NCBI GenBank assembly: GCA_958430865.1
Contig: CAUDNR010003358.1
Coordinates: forward strand, 10,786 to 30,475
Length of the DNA stretch: 19,690 nt
From: Entrophospora sp. SA101
Taxonomy: Eukaryota; Glomeromycota; Glomeromycetes; Entrophosporales; Entrophosporaceae
Reading direction: 5' to 3'
Shown: piece after piece, positions 9,112 to 18,535 of the stretch
Layout: every line of letters begins with the position of its first letter
Numbering within the stretch: the first letter of the stretch is position 1
Program-made: the position numbers and the translations under genes
Notes under the pieces: generated by a model
What the model was told of the DNA's origin: nothing
Databases searched by the model: none
Seen by the model: the letters and a program-made list of their open reading frames with translations, nothing else

Positions 9112-9297
9112 GTCGGATAGTATCCGTGAATGTCCGTGAATATTCGCGACTATCCGGATATCAATTTTACCCCACGGTTGATCGATGGATATTAGTGTTA
9201 ACATTAATATTCATGAATATGTGAATATCCGTTAGAGCTTGGATTCGGATAGAGTTTTGATGAATGGATAGTAATAGGATATCCGAATATCTGTATT
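9112..9297. repeat. GGATA/TATCC-rich block
   Basis: Words such as GGATAGTATCCGTGAAT, CTATCCGGATATC, GAATATCCG and GGATATCCGAATATC recur in both orientations, so the block can fold on itself extensively. The ends are not clear and I cannot define terminal repeats or a target duplication. It is probably a decayed palindromic repeat. Confidence 0.45.
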
Positions 9298-9382
9298 AAT
9301 ATTAGTATAATAATAACGTTTGGTTGATCTAATTATAATACTACTAATACGATATTGATATAATATACTAATACTAATTAAT

Positions 9383-9460
9383 TATACATGTGATGGTAAT
9401 TGTTTGCCAAAATATATTCTTTGTTTCTCTTATAAAAACACTTTTGTAGTCGGAAATTAT
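9383..9460. repeat. Truncated copy of the 16.7-kb inverted-repeat element
   Basis: TATACATGTGATGGTAATTG (9385-onward) matches the left end of the element at 16675, and the following TTTGTTTCTCTTATAAAAAC and AGTCGGAAATTA match 17010-17047 with most of the interior missing. It has no right end, so it is a deletion derivative. Confidence 0.6.
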
Positions 9461-10017
9461 AATAAAAAATAATTTGTATTTTTTAAAAATGATTATTTTT
9501 TCAATAAAGTTGATATTAAACTTGAATCTTAAATTTTATTAAGAGACCAGCTATTCATGAATGATAAAAGTTCTAGATACAAAGTATACAAGTCATAGAA
9601 TTGTTGAAAGTTTAATCTCAAAATCTCATTTCAAAGTTGCATATCTCTATAAACAAGTAAATTGAATTGGATAGCAAAAAATACATCATTAAATTCTTTG
9701 ATTCTTGAAGATTAATATGCTTACCATGTAATGTTGGTAATGCTACACACATGAAATTACACTACAAATTTGAGAAAATATTGTAATGAATGCTTTACCT
9801 AAAATAAGATTATCTAAAATATACTTTTGATCATCTGACTGATTTTAAGATAGGATTGTAAATAAATAAAAGATTGGGAAAAAATAGAAATATAAAACCA
9901 TATAAAAGGAAAAAAGAAATGATAGCACTAATATTAATAATGTTAATAATAACAATAATAATTAATGATTACATTGGCAGTTTATTAATATACTTTTTAA
10001 AAATCTTGCCGCACACT

Positions 10018-10124
10018 ATAAAAATTCGTGAAACGCGCGATTAGTAATTTCAACGAATTTTGGAATGAAATTTTCCTATATATCCAGCCATTTCGTACCA
10101 AGGTTATACTAAGGTTATACTGTA
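10018..10124. mobile_element. Solo right end of a pogo-related element
   Basis: TTTCGTACCAAGGTTATACT followed by AAGGTTATACTG and TA (10091-10124) matches the right terminal repeat of the 4676-7071 transposon, with an 11-bp internal duplication of AAGGTTATACT. A CAACGAATTT word like the subterminal motif lies at 10051. No matching left end was found. It sits about 107 bases before the start of gene B. Confidence 0.6.
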
Positions 10125-10192
10125 AAATTTTAAAAAATAAAAAATTTTTTCCTAAAATATTATAATTCATTTTTATCAAAAACTTTCCACTT

Positions 10193-10202
10193 TATATATA
10201 AA
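10193..10202 (+). promoter_or_regulatory. Candidate TATA box of gene B
   Basis: TATATATAAA lies about 28 bases before the gene B ATG. Such sequences are common in this AT-rich DNA, so the call is weak. Confidence 0.3.
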
Positions 10203-10230
10203 TTTCATTTTTAAAATATATATAACAAAA

Positions 10231-11393
10231 ATGGCTAATATGGACGACCTTAAACTTTTGCCCGACGATCAAGAAGCCAGGGAATGGATATATAAGGCTA
10301 AAGCAAATGGTTTCATGTTGTTTTATGATTGCAGTGATTTTGAGCGTGTAGAGTTGGTTGAAAATTCTGCTGACTCAATATTAAAAAAGGCTGTTTTAAG
10401 GCCATTACAAAAAGTCGTAACTTTGTCAAAATCTAAATTTAATACTCAGTTCTCATTGAGGCATGTACTTTTAGAGGTTGGTTATTGAATATAAATAAAT
10501 ATTTTTTGAATCTTATTTTGTAAATTTTTATTTTATTATTTAAATAAAAATTTATTTAATACAGTTACAAAAGCTTCATAAAGCCTCAGTTCATGACAAT
10601 GTTTTGGGCTATGTTGGTTTAACACAAGAGCCTAATGCTAGTAATATTGTTACTGTGATTTCAGAATATGCTGATTATAATTTAAGAGATTATTTGAGTA
10701 GCAGTGACTTATCATGGAATGAAAAATTCAAACTTGCCAAACAATTAACAAGTGGATTATATTGTCTACATCAATATGATATGTATCATGGCAATTTGGT
10801 AATTATCTAACATTTTTATATATAATTTATTTTTTTCTGATGATTAATAATAATATATTTTATATATATTGTGTAATAATAAATAATAGAGGTCAGACAA
10901 CATTGGTATGATCAATGGTAGAATAAGGCTCCACAATTTTGGACGGTACAAAAAAATAGAAGAATCTAAAAAAACTTTGGCTCAATATTTTGAACAAATA
11001 CCCTATTTAGATCCTCAGCATCTAAAGAACCCAAAAGAATTCATGAGAGATGAAATTATATCTGATATATATAGTTTAGGTGTGTTATTTTGGGAGATTT
11101 CATCACAAAAAATACCATTTGAAGAATTTTCTAATGAGCCATGTAAGTTATGTTATTTAATTGTTTATGAAAATCATCGTGAAAATTCAGTTCCAGATAC
11201 TCCTAAATTTTATGAAGATTTATATAAAGGTAATAATTTTTTAAATACATATAAATATATTCATTTAATTAATAATCATATTAATGATAATAATTCTTAA
11301 ATTTTTTTAGAATGTTGGCAATTTAACAGAGATTCACGTCCTAAAACTGGGGATGTTTGGGAATGTTTTGGAAGCTTCTCAAGAAGAAGCTAA
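10231..11393 (+). CDS. Pseudokinase B, TKL-like, four exons (300 residues)
   Basis: Exons are 10231-10476, 10565-10798, 10890-11229 and 11311-11393. Introns are 88, 91 and 81 bp in phases 0, 0 and 1, as in gene A. The order is the same: EAREWIYKAKANGFM, a glycine-less nucleotide-loop region (VENSADSI, 43-50), strand 3 VVTLSKSK (62-69), YHGNL (HGN, 157-159), HNFG (175-178), PYLDPQ (198-203), SDIYSLGVLFWEI (218-230) and ECWQFNRDSRP. HRD and DFG aspartates are Asn. A CKLC motif (245-248) follows the SNEP segment. Compared with gene D, an extra T in TGTTTTGGAAG near 11375 shifts the last codons, ending FGSFSRRS instead of a LEASQEE...SN tail; the shifted frame would stop at 11404-11406. The rest is intact and may be expressed. 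A solo pogo-like end lies in its promoter region. Confidence 0.87.
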
Positions 11394-11680
11394 AGATTCA
11401 AATTGATTGAATTGATCGAAACTTCCATTATTTTACAATAGCTCTACCCACCTTAAGTATAGAATTATACTTTATAATTTATTTCACACTTGTAAATTAT
11501 ATGAAATCTACCTTATATAAAAAAATATCAGTTTATGATTTTTTTTTTTTTTTATCTGAATATTCTCCATCTTCAACATATATTTTTTGGTTTTATTTAT
11601 AATAAAATGAATTGAATAAATTTTTATTATCAATAAAACTCTTGAAAAAAACTTTTCAAATTTAAATAAATAAATAAATT
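11394..11680. repeat. Duplicated 3' flank, inverted relative to 19135-19395
   Basis: The sequence downstream of gene B (ATTGATCGAA..., ACTTGTAAATTATATGAAA, CACTTGTAAATT, TATCTGAATAT, TTTTTGGTTTTATTTATA, ACTTTTCAAATTTAAATAA) reappears in reverse complement beside gene D. The similarity fades near 11670. The duplication therefore covered the genes plus at least 280 bp of 3' flank. Confidence 0.8.
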
Positions 11681-11752
11681 TTAGTTAATTGAAAATGGGA
11701 AAATTTTTAAATGGAAATAAGCATGAAAACGATATTTATGATGAAGATAAAT

Positions 11753-11830
11753 ATATTTAAATGAAAATTTTGGTATAATACTAATTGGGGTGGTGCCAAT
11801 TAGGTGATTCCAAAATTTTCATTTAAATAT
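11753..11830. mobile_element. 78-bp perfect stem-loop, possible miniature element
   Basis: Perfect 21-bp inverted arms (11753-11773, ending GAAAATTTTGG; 11810-11830, starting CCAAAATTTTC) enclose 36 bases, which themselves contain a perfect 8-bp inverted repeat CTAATTGG / CCAATTAG (11781-11788 and 11796-11803). No clear target duplication is visible. It could be a very small MITE or the template of a hairpin RNA. It lies just upstream of the decayed kinase fragment G. Confidence 0.6.
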
Positions 11831-11839
11831 GACAATAAA

Positions 11840-12290
11840 CAGCATTTTCAATGGATTATTTATAATGATTTGAGAAGATAAATGAAGGCTGATTTTTCAA
11901 CTATATACAAGGCTGCTTGGATAAATGGTTGGAAACATATATTATGTAAATGGAGAAAGATTCAGTAAAGACTTTAAATTGTGGTATTAAAAAAAATTGC
12001 ATAATTGAACAATTTCTTAATAAGGTAAATTATTATTATTTTTTTTTTATTATTAGCAATGAAAGTTAAAAAATGTTATTTTCCATAGTTCAAAAATTAT
12101 GAAGAAGTTATGGATTAACACAAGATCCAATTACAAAGGAATGTATATTTGTAATGAAACATATAAAAGATAAAGTCCACTATTATTTAACAAATGAATT
12201 TAAAAATTTAAGTTGGAGACAAAATTATGATATTGTTTCTGAGAAATAAACCATGCACAATGGCATCTTATATAGTGATGTTAGCCGGCT
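11840..12290 (+). pseudogene. Kinase fragment G (decayed TKL-type kinase)
   Basis: Pieces of a different kinase, in several frames, can be read in order. They are FQWIIYNDLRR, a stop, KADFSTIYKAAWINGW (the Gly-rich loop and strand 2 with the glycines lost), KTLNCGIKKNCIIEQFLNK (strand 3 and helix C region), an intron-like gap (GGTAAATT near 12024 to TTTTCCATAG near 12089), YGLTQDPITKECIFVMKHI (hinge) and YYLTNEFKNLSWRQNYDIV. It breaks up near HNGILYSD. It resembles the ordinary Glomeromycotina kinases (FYGLTQDP...YIMVM) more than genes A/B. Stops and frame changes make it a pseudogene; the C-lobe is missing. Confidence 0.7.
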
Positions 12291-12317
12291 AAGGAATTTT
12301 TAAACGGCTTGGCCGGC
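12283..12317. repeat. GC-rich inverted repeat
   Basis: GCCGGCTAAG (12284-12293) and CTTGGCCGGC (12308-12317) pair with one mismatch, in DNA otherwise very poor in G and C. It immediately follows kinase fragment G, where the similarity to kinases ends. No function can be assigned. Confidence 0.5.
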
Positions 12318-13134
12318 GAAAAGAATGGCAGTTTAGTTTTTAATCTTACTCATGCAATTACATAACAAAATTGAAGTTATTTTTTAAAATAAAAGCTAAA
12401 AATTAGGACAATAAATCTTATTAAACAACGGATAATTTGTATGTCTCCATTCACCTTTATTCAACCTTAATCAAGGTTAGTATTGCAAATAATCTGCGAA
12501 GTCAGCCCTTTTTTAAAATGTTTTTCCCAACCAGTACCCATCATTAGATGCCTCTTGATAATTTTGGTTGAATGACGATATTTTTCCATCTTGTATTACA
12601 TCGGTATAATGATAAAAGCGTATCAGAATTAAAATACCTATACACGAAATCTGTTCATTATACAGAAGTTGTACAAGCTCAAAGGTACTACTATTTGAAC
12701 TACATTGTTAAGAGAAACCCAATGGTAGTAACACTGTCAAGATAATGAAAATTAAATATTTTCTTTCATAATTATATATTTGATTCATTTTATTATTAAG
12801 CATGCCTTCAACAATAACGCAATATAACAGTTATAGTATAATGTAGTTGAAAGACAAGCTAATTCTTTTAAAAAAAATCTAGACAAATTATTAAGTAGGA
12901 TATCAAGAAATTTGAAAATACTACCTATTGTGCTTGTCTATCAAATTTAGAGCTCTTAGCATTTTAAAAAATAAAACAAGCACAAAAACAATATTTAAGG
13001 TTCTTTTTTTTGTAATAGCATTCCACTGTACAATTTAGTACAATAAATAAATATCCCAATTGGAAATGCAATGCTATGCTCAAAAAAAAGGGAAGACATT
13101 CCCACTGCCATCCTTTTCGCCGGGGACTGTAAAT
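12318..13134. other. Non-coding stretch between kinase fragments G and F
   Basis: No gene can be supported. It contains a short palindrome (AACCTT AATC AAGGTT, near 12460-12476) and an inverted pair AGACAAGC / GCTTGTCT (near 12853 and 12932). A frame near 12655-12745 (VHYTEVVQAQRYYYLN...) resembles no family I know. Confidence 0.5.
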
Positions 13135-14000
13135 ATGATTGCTGGAATAGAAACTGAAAATCAAGCATTTGGATGGTTGAATGAAGCTAAAAGAAATGAA
13201 TTTCTTGTATTTGAAAATAATAATAATTACGAGACATTCACTCGCCTGATATTGTATTAAAAAAAAGTTTATTCAAATAAAATACAAAGGTTTCTTTTAT
13301 TGAATTAAAATTAAATGATTTATACACAAGGAAAGAATTTGTAAAGAGGTTTTTGTTTTTGTTTTGTTATTTTCTACTAAATAAATTATTTTCGGTTTTT
13401 AGTCGAAGGTTGCACCGTAATTTATTTACATCTTAATTTCGATTCAAAAAAAAAAAAAACTAAAATAGACTCAGCTCAAGAAAGTATTTATTCGTAGACA
13501 ATTTGCACGAATATCTAGGTACTAATAATTTGTCATGGATGCAAAAATTAAAACTTGCTAAAGAATTAACATCCGCATTGTATTGTTTACACGTTAATAA
13601 TATTGTTAGCCTGGTATCTATCATTGTCTTTATTTTTTTAAAAATTTTTATGAAATAATTAACCTTTTTCTTTATCATCTAAAAATATAAATACCCTTAA
13701 TGGTAGCATTAGGTTATATAATTTTGAGTCATTTAAGCGATTAATTCGCCCAAGTCGACAGCATTTCTCACATCATTTCAACTTGACACAATATTTGGAT
13801 CTCGATATTTAAAGAATCCGAAAAAAAAAGTTTATAGATCGAAAAAACAGATATTTATAGTCTTGGCATACTGTTTTGGAAAATTTCAACTGAGAAAATT
13901 CCCTTTGAAAATAATATGTAAATTATGTTATGTGATTGTTTTATGAAATCTTCTTGAAGAACAAGTTAAAGATACTCCCAGAATTTTAATAAAAGCAATT
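13135..14000 (+). pseudogene. Pseudokinase F, decayed member of the A/B subfamily
   Basis: The segments align in order with gene B but in changing frames. They are ETENQAFGWLNEAKRNEFLVF from ATG 13135, HSPDIVLKKSLFK, then TKVSFIELKLNDLYTRKEFV to a donor at 13349. After an acceptor at 13402 come a damaged exon 2 with a long A run near 13447, DNLHEYLGTNNLSWMQKLKL and AKELTSALYCLHVNNIV, then NTLNGSIRLYNFESFKRL, TQYLDLDI, a stop, KTDIYSLGILFWKISTEKIP and CKLCYVIV. The DFG position reads NFE and the HGN segment is lost. At least four frameshifts or stops are present. The final exon was not found; the gene fades near 14000, facing the convergent chimeric gene. The CxxC pair of the subfamily is retained. 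Confidence 0.8.
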
Positions 14001-14098
14001 ATTATTGTTTTTAATTTCATATAATTTTTAAAAAAAAAAAAATGTTTCTTAACAATAAATAATAAAATGAATGATATTGATATGAGGATAATTTTTTT

Positions 14099-15728
14099 TT
14101 ATAATTGTGGATAAATATAATGATCTTTGCGGTTCTTCGGTTCAGAAAATTGACTGAAATCAAATGTTCTTCTAGTATAACAAGCACCTTTATGAAGAGT
14201 ATAACTTGATTCAATCTGAATATCACCAAATGGTTCAAAATGCACCTTAAGAGCAACAGCTTCTTCCCGCCTGTTTGGAAAAAGACCATGACCAAATAAT
14301 GAATCATACCAGAACCCTAATATCTCGTCCAATTCATCAAAAGTTGGCCTTTTTCCTGGATTCGCATCAAGACATTGTTTAGCCAATCGGAAGTAATTCG
14401 GTGGAGTGATTCTAGTATTTATATCCGGTCTCAATCCATTCTCGCAAATTTCTTTAGCCAAATTTTCGTCATGTGATTTATCATAAAATGGTGGTTTTCC
14501 GGTAGTCATTTCGGTCATTATCACGCCAAAACTATAAACATCTGATTCTTTGGATTGTGGTTGTCCGTGCAGTACTTCTGGTGCAATATATGGTAAAACT
14601 CCAGATAACACATTCCTATTACTATTAGTTCTAACATCCGATGAAAATCCAAATCCTGCAACATATGTATGGATTCGATTTGCTTTAATTTTTACTAAAA
14701 TATTCCCACAATGAAGATTGCGATGAATACATCCTGTACGATGAATTCTTCTCATACCAGTTGATATGTTGAAAAGAATTTCGATCCTACTTGTCCAATG
14801 GGATTGTTGAGATTCCAGGGATTCTTGGATTTTATTATCCAGAGAATTTCGTAGATTAGCTTCTTTATAATCCATAACTATTATATAATTTTTGGTTTCT
14901 GGATTCTGTGTAATACCATATAATCTTAATAATTTCTGTGTGATACTCTTTTGATCTTCATAGAAGCATTGAAAATGAGCTTCAATCTATTATATGTGTG
15001 CAAGGTATACACATGATATTTACGAAATATAATGTGTATTAGTATTAATATGTGTGATAAATGCATTAATTTAGATTTTATTTATATTATTATTCATTTA
15101 CCTTTGATAAAAAATCATTGGATATATCATAACCATTTTTTAATTCTTTCATGGCGACATCAACTGATTTGTGTTTACTTTTAACATTCCCTTCACAGTA
15201 TCTCAATCCATTTTTCCATTTGGCAAGTTTGAATTTTTCATCCCATGATAATTCACTGCTACTCAAATAATCTCTTAAATTATCATCAGCATAATCTAAA
15301 ACCACAGTAACAATATTATCAGCATTAGGCTCTTGTGTTAAACCTATATAGCTCAAAACATTGTCATGGGCTGAAACTCTACGAAGCTTTTGTACCTTGG
15401 ATAAATAAATTTTTATTTAAATAATAAAATAAAAATTTACAAAATAAGATTCAAAAAAATTTTTTATTTATATTCAATAACCAACCTCTAAAAGTGCATG
15501 CCTCAATGAGAACTGATGATTTAATTTAGATGTTGACAAAGTTACAACTTTTTCTAATGGCCTTAAAAAAGCCCTTTTTATTATCATGTCAGTGGAATTT
15601 TCAACCAGCTCTACATTTTCAAAATCACTGTTGTAATCATAAATCAATATGAAACCATTATATTTAGCCTTATATATCCATTCTCAGGCTTCTTGATCAT
15701 CAGGCAAGAGTTTGAACTCGTCAGTCAT
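14099..15728 (-). pseudogene. Chimeric kinase-like gene C/E (A/B-type 5' half fused to another kinase)
   Basis: Minus-strand exons are 15728-15486, 15395-15102 and 14986-14099, all phase 0, giving 474 codons. Residues 1-140 follow gene B closely (SSSELSWDEKFKLAK). At 15218/15219 the sequence switches abruptly to WKNGLRYCEGN and SVDVAMKELKN, the strand 2-3 region of a different kinase. This continues with the hinge LYGITQNPETKNYIIVMDY, catalytic loop CIHRNLHCGNIL (HRN at 267-269), GFG (290-292) replacing DFG, LPYIAPE (310-316), SDVYSFGVIMTEM (327-339), RPTFDELDEIL and a tail ending FSEPKNRKDHYIYPQL, typical of these fungal kinases. The strand-3 Lys (164) is kept but the HRD and DFG aspartates are not. 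Codon 15 is TGA (15684-15686), where A and B have Arg. The main exon 3 frame (295 residues) is otherwise clean, so a shorter product from an internal start is possible. Confidence 0.85.
15396..15485 (-). other. Intron 1 of the chimeric gene, near-identical to gene B intron 1
   Basis: Starting GTTGGTTATTGAATATAAAT and containing GAATCTTATTTTGTAAATTT, this 90-bp intron matches intron 1 of gene B (10477-10564) along almost its whole length. Introns diverge quickly, so the similarity shows a recent duplication. The acceptor differs (CCAAG instead of TACAG). Confidence 0.8.
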
Positions 15729-16674
15729 TTTTGCTACTTTATTTATATACAAAAGTTCACTTTGATATAGTATTTATGAATTTTTTATTTTTTAAAAAAT
15801 AAAACGGAAGGAAAAATTTTAATAAAAATTTTTTAACTGTCATCACCTTTTATTTACATCAAATAAAAAGTCGAGTAACCTATCAATCTTTAAAATCAGT
15901 CAGATGATCAAAAGTATGCCTTGCTTTAGACAAAGCATTGTGGGAAGTATTTAATTAATCCTCATTTGATAATTTTATTTATAAAAGTTTCACGAAAATG
16001 GGTTGTGTTGTATAAATGAACAAGTTTTTTAAACCAAGATGCAACAGCGAAGAATATTCAGTGAATATGTGGTTACCAAATATATAAACTAATAATCAAT
16101 ATCTTGCGTAACTGAATTGAAATGACTTTTCTCATGTTTGTTCATTTCTAATTAATTAAATTAAACATTATATTTCCATTCATTTAAAATGGAAGGAGAG
16201 CATTCAGCTACTATAATATGAGAAAGTAATAATGAAAAGGGAGGAGGCTTCTGCTGCTCATATTTTGAAGAAAAGGGTGGTTCTAAGAAGTCAAGTTGGT
16301 TATGGAAAGATGATCCATTATTGTGGTGAAACATAATAAAAATAGATTTCCTAAATACTTGTGTACACCTTTAGTCAAGCTGGAAATACAATAACCTCAA
16401 AAAGAACAAAACTTAATCCACTTTTATTTGATAAGATTGGAGTTTTTTTTTGGAAAGAAATATTGGTGATTAATAAATTTAAAATTTTTTGTTAATAACG
16501 AACATTTACTGAATAAATCATTCACTGAGTAATTAATTTAATGATCAAATGAATACCTGAATACACCAAATGATTACCTGGACATTTAATTTAATTGATT
16601 AAATGAATATAAAATGAATGAATATTCAATGGGTATGACCTCTAAGATGATGCATACTATCCACCTAAAAACAT
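15729..16674. other. 5' flank of the chimeric gene and non-coding DNA
   Basis: A possible TATA box (15741-15749 in the minus sense, TATATAAAT) precedes the start. The block near 15890-15916 (ATCAGTCAGATGATCAAAAG) matches the gene B upstream region at about 9830-9856 in the opposite orientation. Around 16200-16330 there are short open frames (KKSSWLWKDDPLLW) faintly reminiscent of a BED-type zinc finger, too weak to call. Near 16532-16612 two related words, TTTAATGATCAAATGAAT and TTTAATTGATTAAATGAAT, form a short direct repeat. Confidence 0.5.
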
Positions 16675-17328
16675 TATACATTAGATGGTAATTGTTTTGC
16701 CAAAACGTAATACGTAATTACGAAATTAATTACGCGTGACAGAATTAATTATGAGAATTGTAGATGAAATCGATTATGGATGATGTAAAATCCATAAATT
16801 TTAACTAATTAATTGTAATTGTTTTGCCAAAACTATAATATGTACTGTAAAGTCTCGAAAGATAGTACCACTACTTTAAAACAATTGAAAATCATTTATT
16901 ACACAATTGTAAACAGTTGTAAAAAGGTTGCTACTTTGTGGTAATATGCAATACATAATTACAAATTGATTATGCGAGACGAAATAATTTCACACATAAA
17001 TATAGTCCTTGTTTCTCTTGTAAAAACACTTTTTCAGTCGGAAATTAAACAGTAGGGTTTAATTGTCCGTTTGGTTGTCGGAGTGATATAGAACTCTGGG
17101 GTTCCGTTTATTTGCTTTGGCATAGAGCAAAGACTTGAAATTGGTTAACCAGTGTAGCATTATCAACGGGTTGTATAGAAAATTTTCAGTTTCTTTGATT
17201 TCGAATAGCATTTATTCTGTATTATTGTTATTCGTAATTAATTTCATAATTACGTGTTTTAAAGAGGAAAAGTAGTAATTAATTACAATAACTATTACAG
17301 TAATTAGGTAATTACCATCCCATGTATA
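16675..17328. mobile_element. 654-bp inverted-repeat element without genes
   Basis: The left end TATACATTAGATGGTAATT and the complement of the right end TATACATGGGATGGTAATT match at 17 of 19 positions. Further in, CGTAATTACGAAATTAATTACG pairs with a near-identical inverted copy around 17232-17255. TATA flanks both ends, so TA or TATA may be the target duplication. The left motif GTAATTGTTTTGCCAAAAC occurs again at about 16816-16835, suggesting internal duplication or nesting. There is no coding frame. A deletion derivative lies at 9383-9460, so this is a dispersed family. Confidence 0.65.
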
Positions 17329-17656
17329 GAGGTGATATTTAATAAATTTTATTAGTGAAGTTTGAGAAACATATCTGACTTGAGTAGGGAGTAACAGCTA
17401 AGAAGGGCACTCATAAAGAAACGTGATCAGGGTAAGAAGATATTGTTTAATATTACTTAGCAAGGAATTGTTTAGTGATAGTGAAATATAGTTTCAAGAA
17501 TAAAGCATAAATATACATTTGTGGAAATTGTTACGATTTAGTATAAATAAATTGGAAGAAATTGTATTAGCATTATTGGTATTAAATAAATTATCATCTT
17601 CAAGACTCGGATATGATTTCACGTTTTGGCGACAACAACAGGACATGATCTCACAA
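17329..17656. other. Non-coding stretch
   Basis: No supportable gene lies here. A 61-codon frame starting at 17519 has no recognisable motif and runs into the neighbouring MITE. No repeats stand out. Confidence 0.4.
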
Positions 17657-17768
17657 TATAGTCAAACCTTGTCACAATGGACTATAATTAAATTCTTGTC
17701 ATAATGGATTTTAAATAAAATCTCCTTATGTGTATCCCATTCATCTGCTATGACAAGGTTTGACTGTA
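17657..17768. mobile_element. pogo-related MITE (108 bp, TA flanks)
   Basis: The left end TAGTCAAACCTTGTCACAAT (17659 onward) and the complement of the right end CAGTCAAACCTTGTCATAG match each other and the left end of the full pogo transposon at 4676. TA flanks both sides (17657-17658 and 17767-17768). A second CTTGTCATAATGGATTT lies internally. It has no coding capacity, so it would depend on a transposase such as the one at 5252-6903. Its left end has T in place of the terminal C. Confidence 0.85.
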
Positions 17769-17845
17769 GTTTCAACAGGAACTAAATTCAAAAATAGATT
17801 ACAAGATGTAGATAAATTTTTATTTTCCAGAAATATAAATTATAT

Positions 17846-18535
17846 TGTGAGGGTCTGGATCGCTTTACCAACAGGACAATTTACTGACAACCACTTTACC
17901 GACAAGACACTTTACCGACAAGACACTTTACCAACAAGACACTTTACCAACAAGACACTTTACCAACAATCAAGTAAGGTTTCTAGCCCAAACTGTTTCT
18001 TAAAACTCGAACTATTTTGGCAATTTGGTCTTTTCAATGTTTTTTATATAATAAGGGTGTGAGTTTAACATTCCAAATCATTACTTTTTTTTTCATAAAA
18101 TTCAAGAAATTATGTTTAAAAGTATTCAAATGCGAGAGGAAATATTATTTTATTTATTTAAAAATTAAAAATAAATTCTGAATGTAAATAAACTTAATAA
18201 AAACAATTAATGAAGTCTGAATATGCAATTTTTATCAATTTCTTCAGACAAAAAAAAAAAAAAAATTATACATGTATCTATATTGTATTTTTATGAACAG
18301 GTTTTTGATGCAAAGTAAGGATAATAAGTTGTGTTATTAGTTAATGATTTGTGGGACAAGGTCAGTATTCAATCAACAGTTGATTTAACCTGTGTGTAAA
18401 AAACCAAACTTTTAGCTTCTACATAGAGTTATCCAGGTCTTCACACAGTCCTTGGCAAATTGTTAAAATAATTTTTGTTAGTAAAGTGTCCTGTCAGTAA
18501 AGTAGTTGTCGGTAAAGTGGACAGGACCCCTCGCA
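17846..18535. mobile_element. 690-bp element with repetitive inverted ends
   Basis: The left end TGTGAGGGTCTGGATCGCTTTACC and the complement of the right end TGCGAGGGGTCCTGTCCACTTTACC are alike, and both continue with GACAAC/ACAGGAC/TTTACTGACA words. No clear target duplication is seen and no protein is encoded. The middle is AT-rich, with an A16-type run near 18249. The ends fit a non-autonomous DNA element whose terminal repeats expanded by slippage. Confidence 0.65.
17872..17968. repeat. 16-bp tandem array (CTTTACCRACAAGACA)
   Basis: The unit ACTTTACCGACAAGAC, or its form with CCA for CCG, repeats about five times inside the left end of the 17846-18535 element. Less regular copies extend outward. 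The right end carries the same word in inverted form (GGTAAAGTGG, AGTAAAGTGTCCTGTC) at about 18478-18522. Confidence 0.85.

Larger units (their letters stand above)
8753..10090. other. Intergenic region between divergent genes A and B
   Basis: No gene is visible. It contains CAA-rich low-complexity DNA (8870-9030), a block rich in GGATA/TATCC words (9112-9297), a truncated copy of the left end of the 16675-17328 element (9383-9460), and a segment (about 9830-9856, CTTTTGATCATCTGACTGAT) that recurs upstream of the chimeric gene at about 15890-15916, showing that 5' flanks were duplicated with the genes. Confidence 0.6.

Noticed and set aside
14017..14307. 96-codon minus-strand frame overlapping the end of the chimeric gene
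   Set aside because: It is in a different frame from the well-supported kinase tail and has no motifs.
16200..16330. BED zinc-finger fragment
   Set aside because: Only a few residues (WLWK, CSYF) hint at it and the zinc-binding pattern is not present.
17872..17968. CRISPR-like array
   Set aside because: The repeats are head-to-tail without unique spacers and the genome is eukaryotic; it is a minisatellite in a mobile element.
17760..18062. 100-codon frame with TLYRQDTLPTRHFTNKTLY repeats
   Set aside because: The repetitive protein is the translation of the 16-bp tandem array; no start context or family supports a gene.
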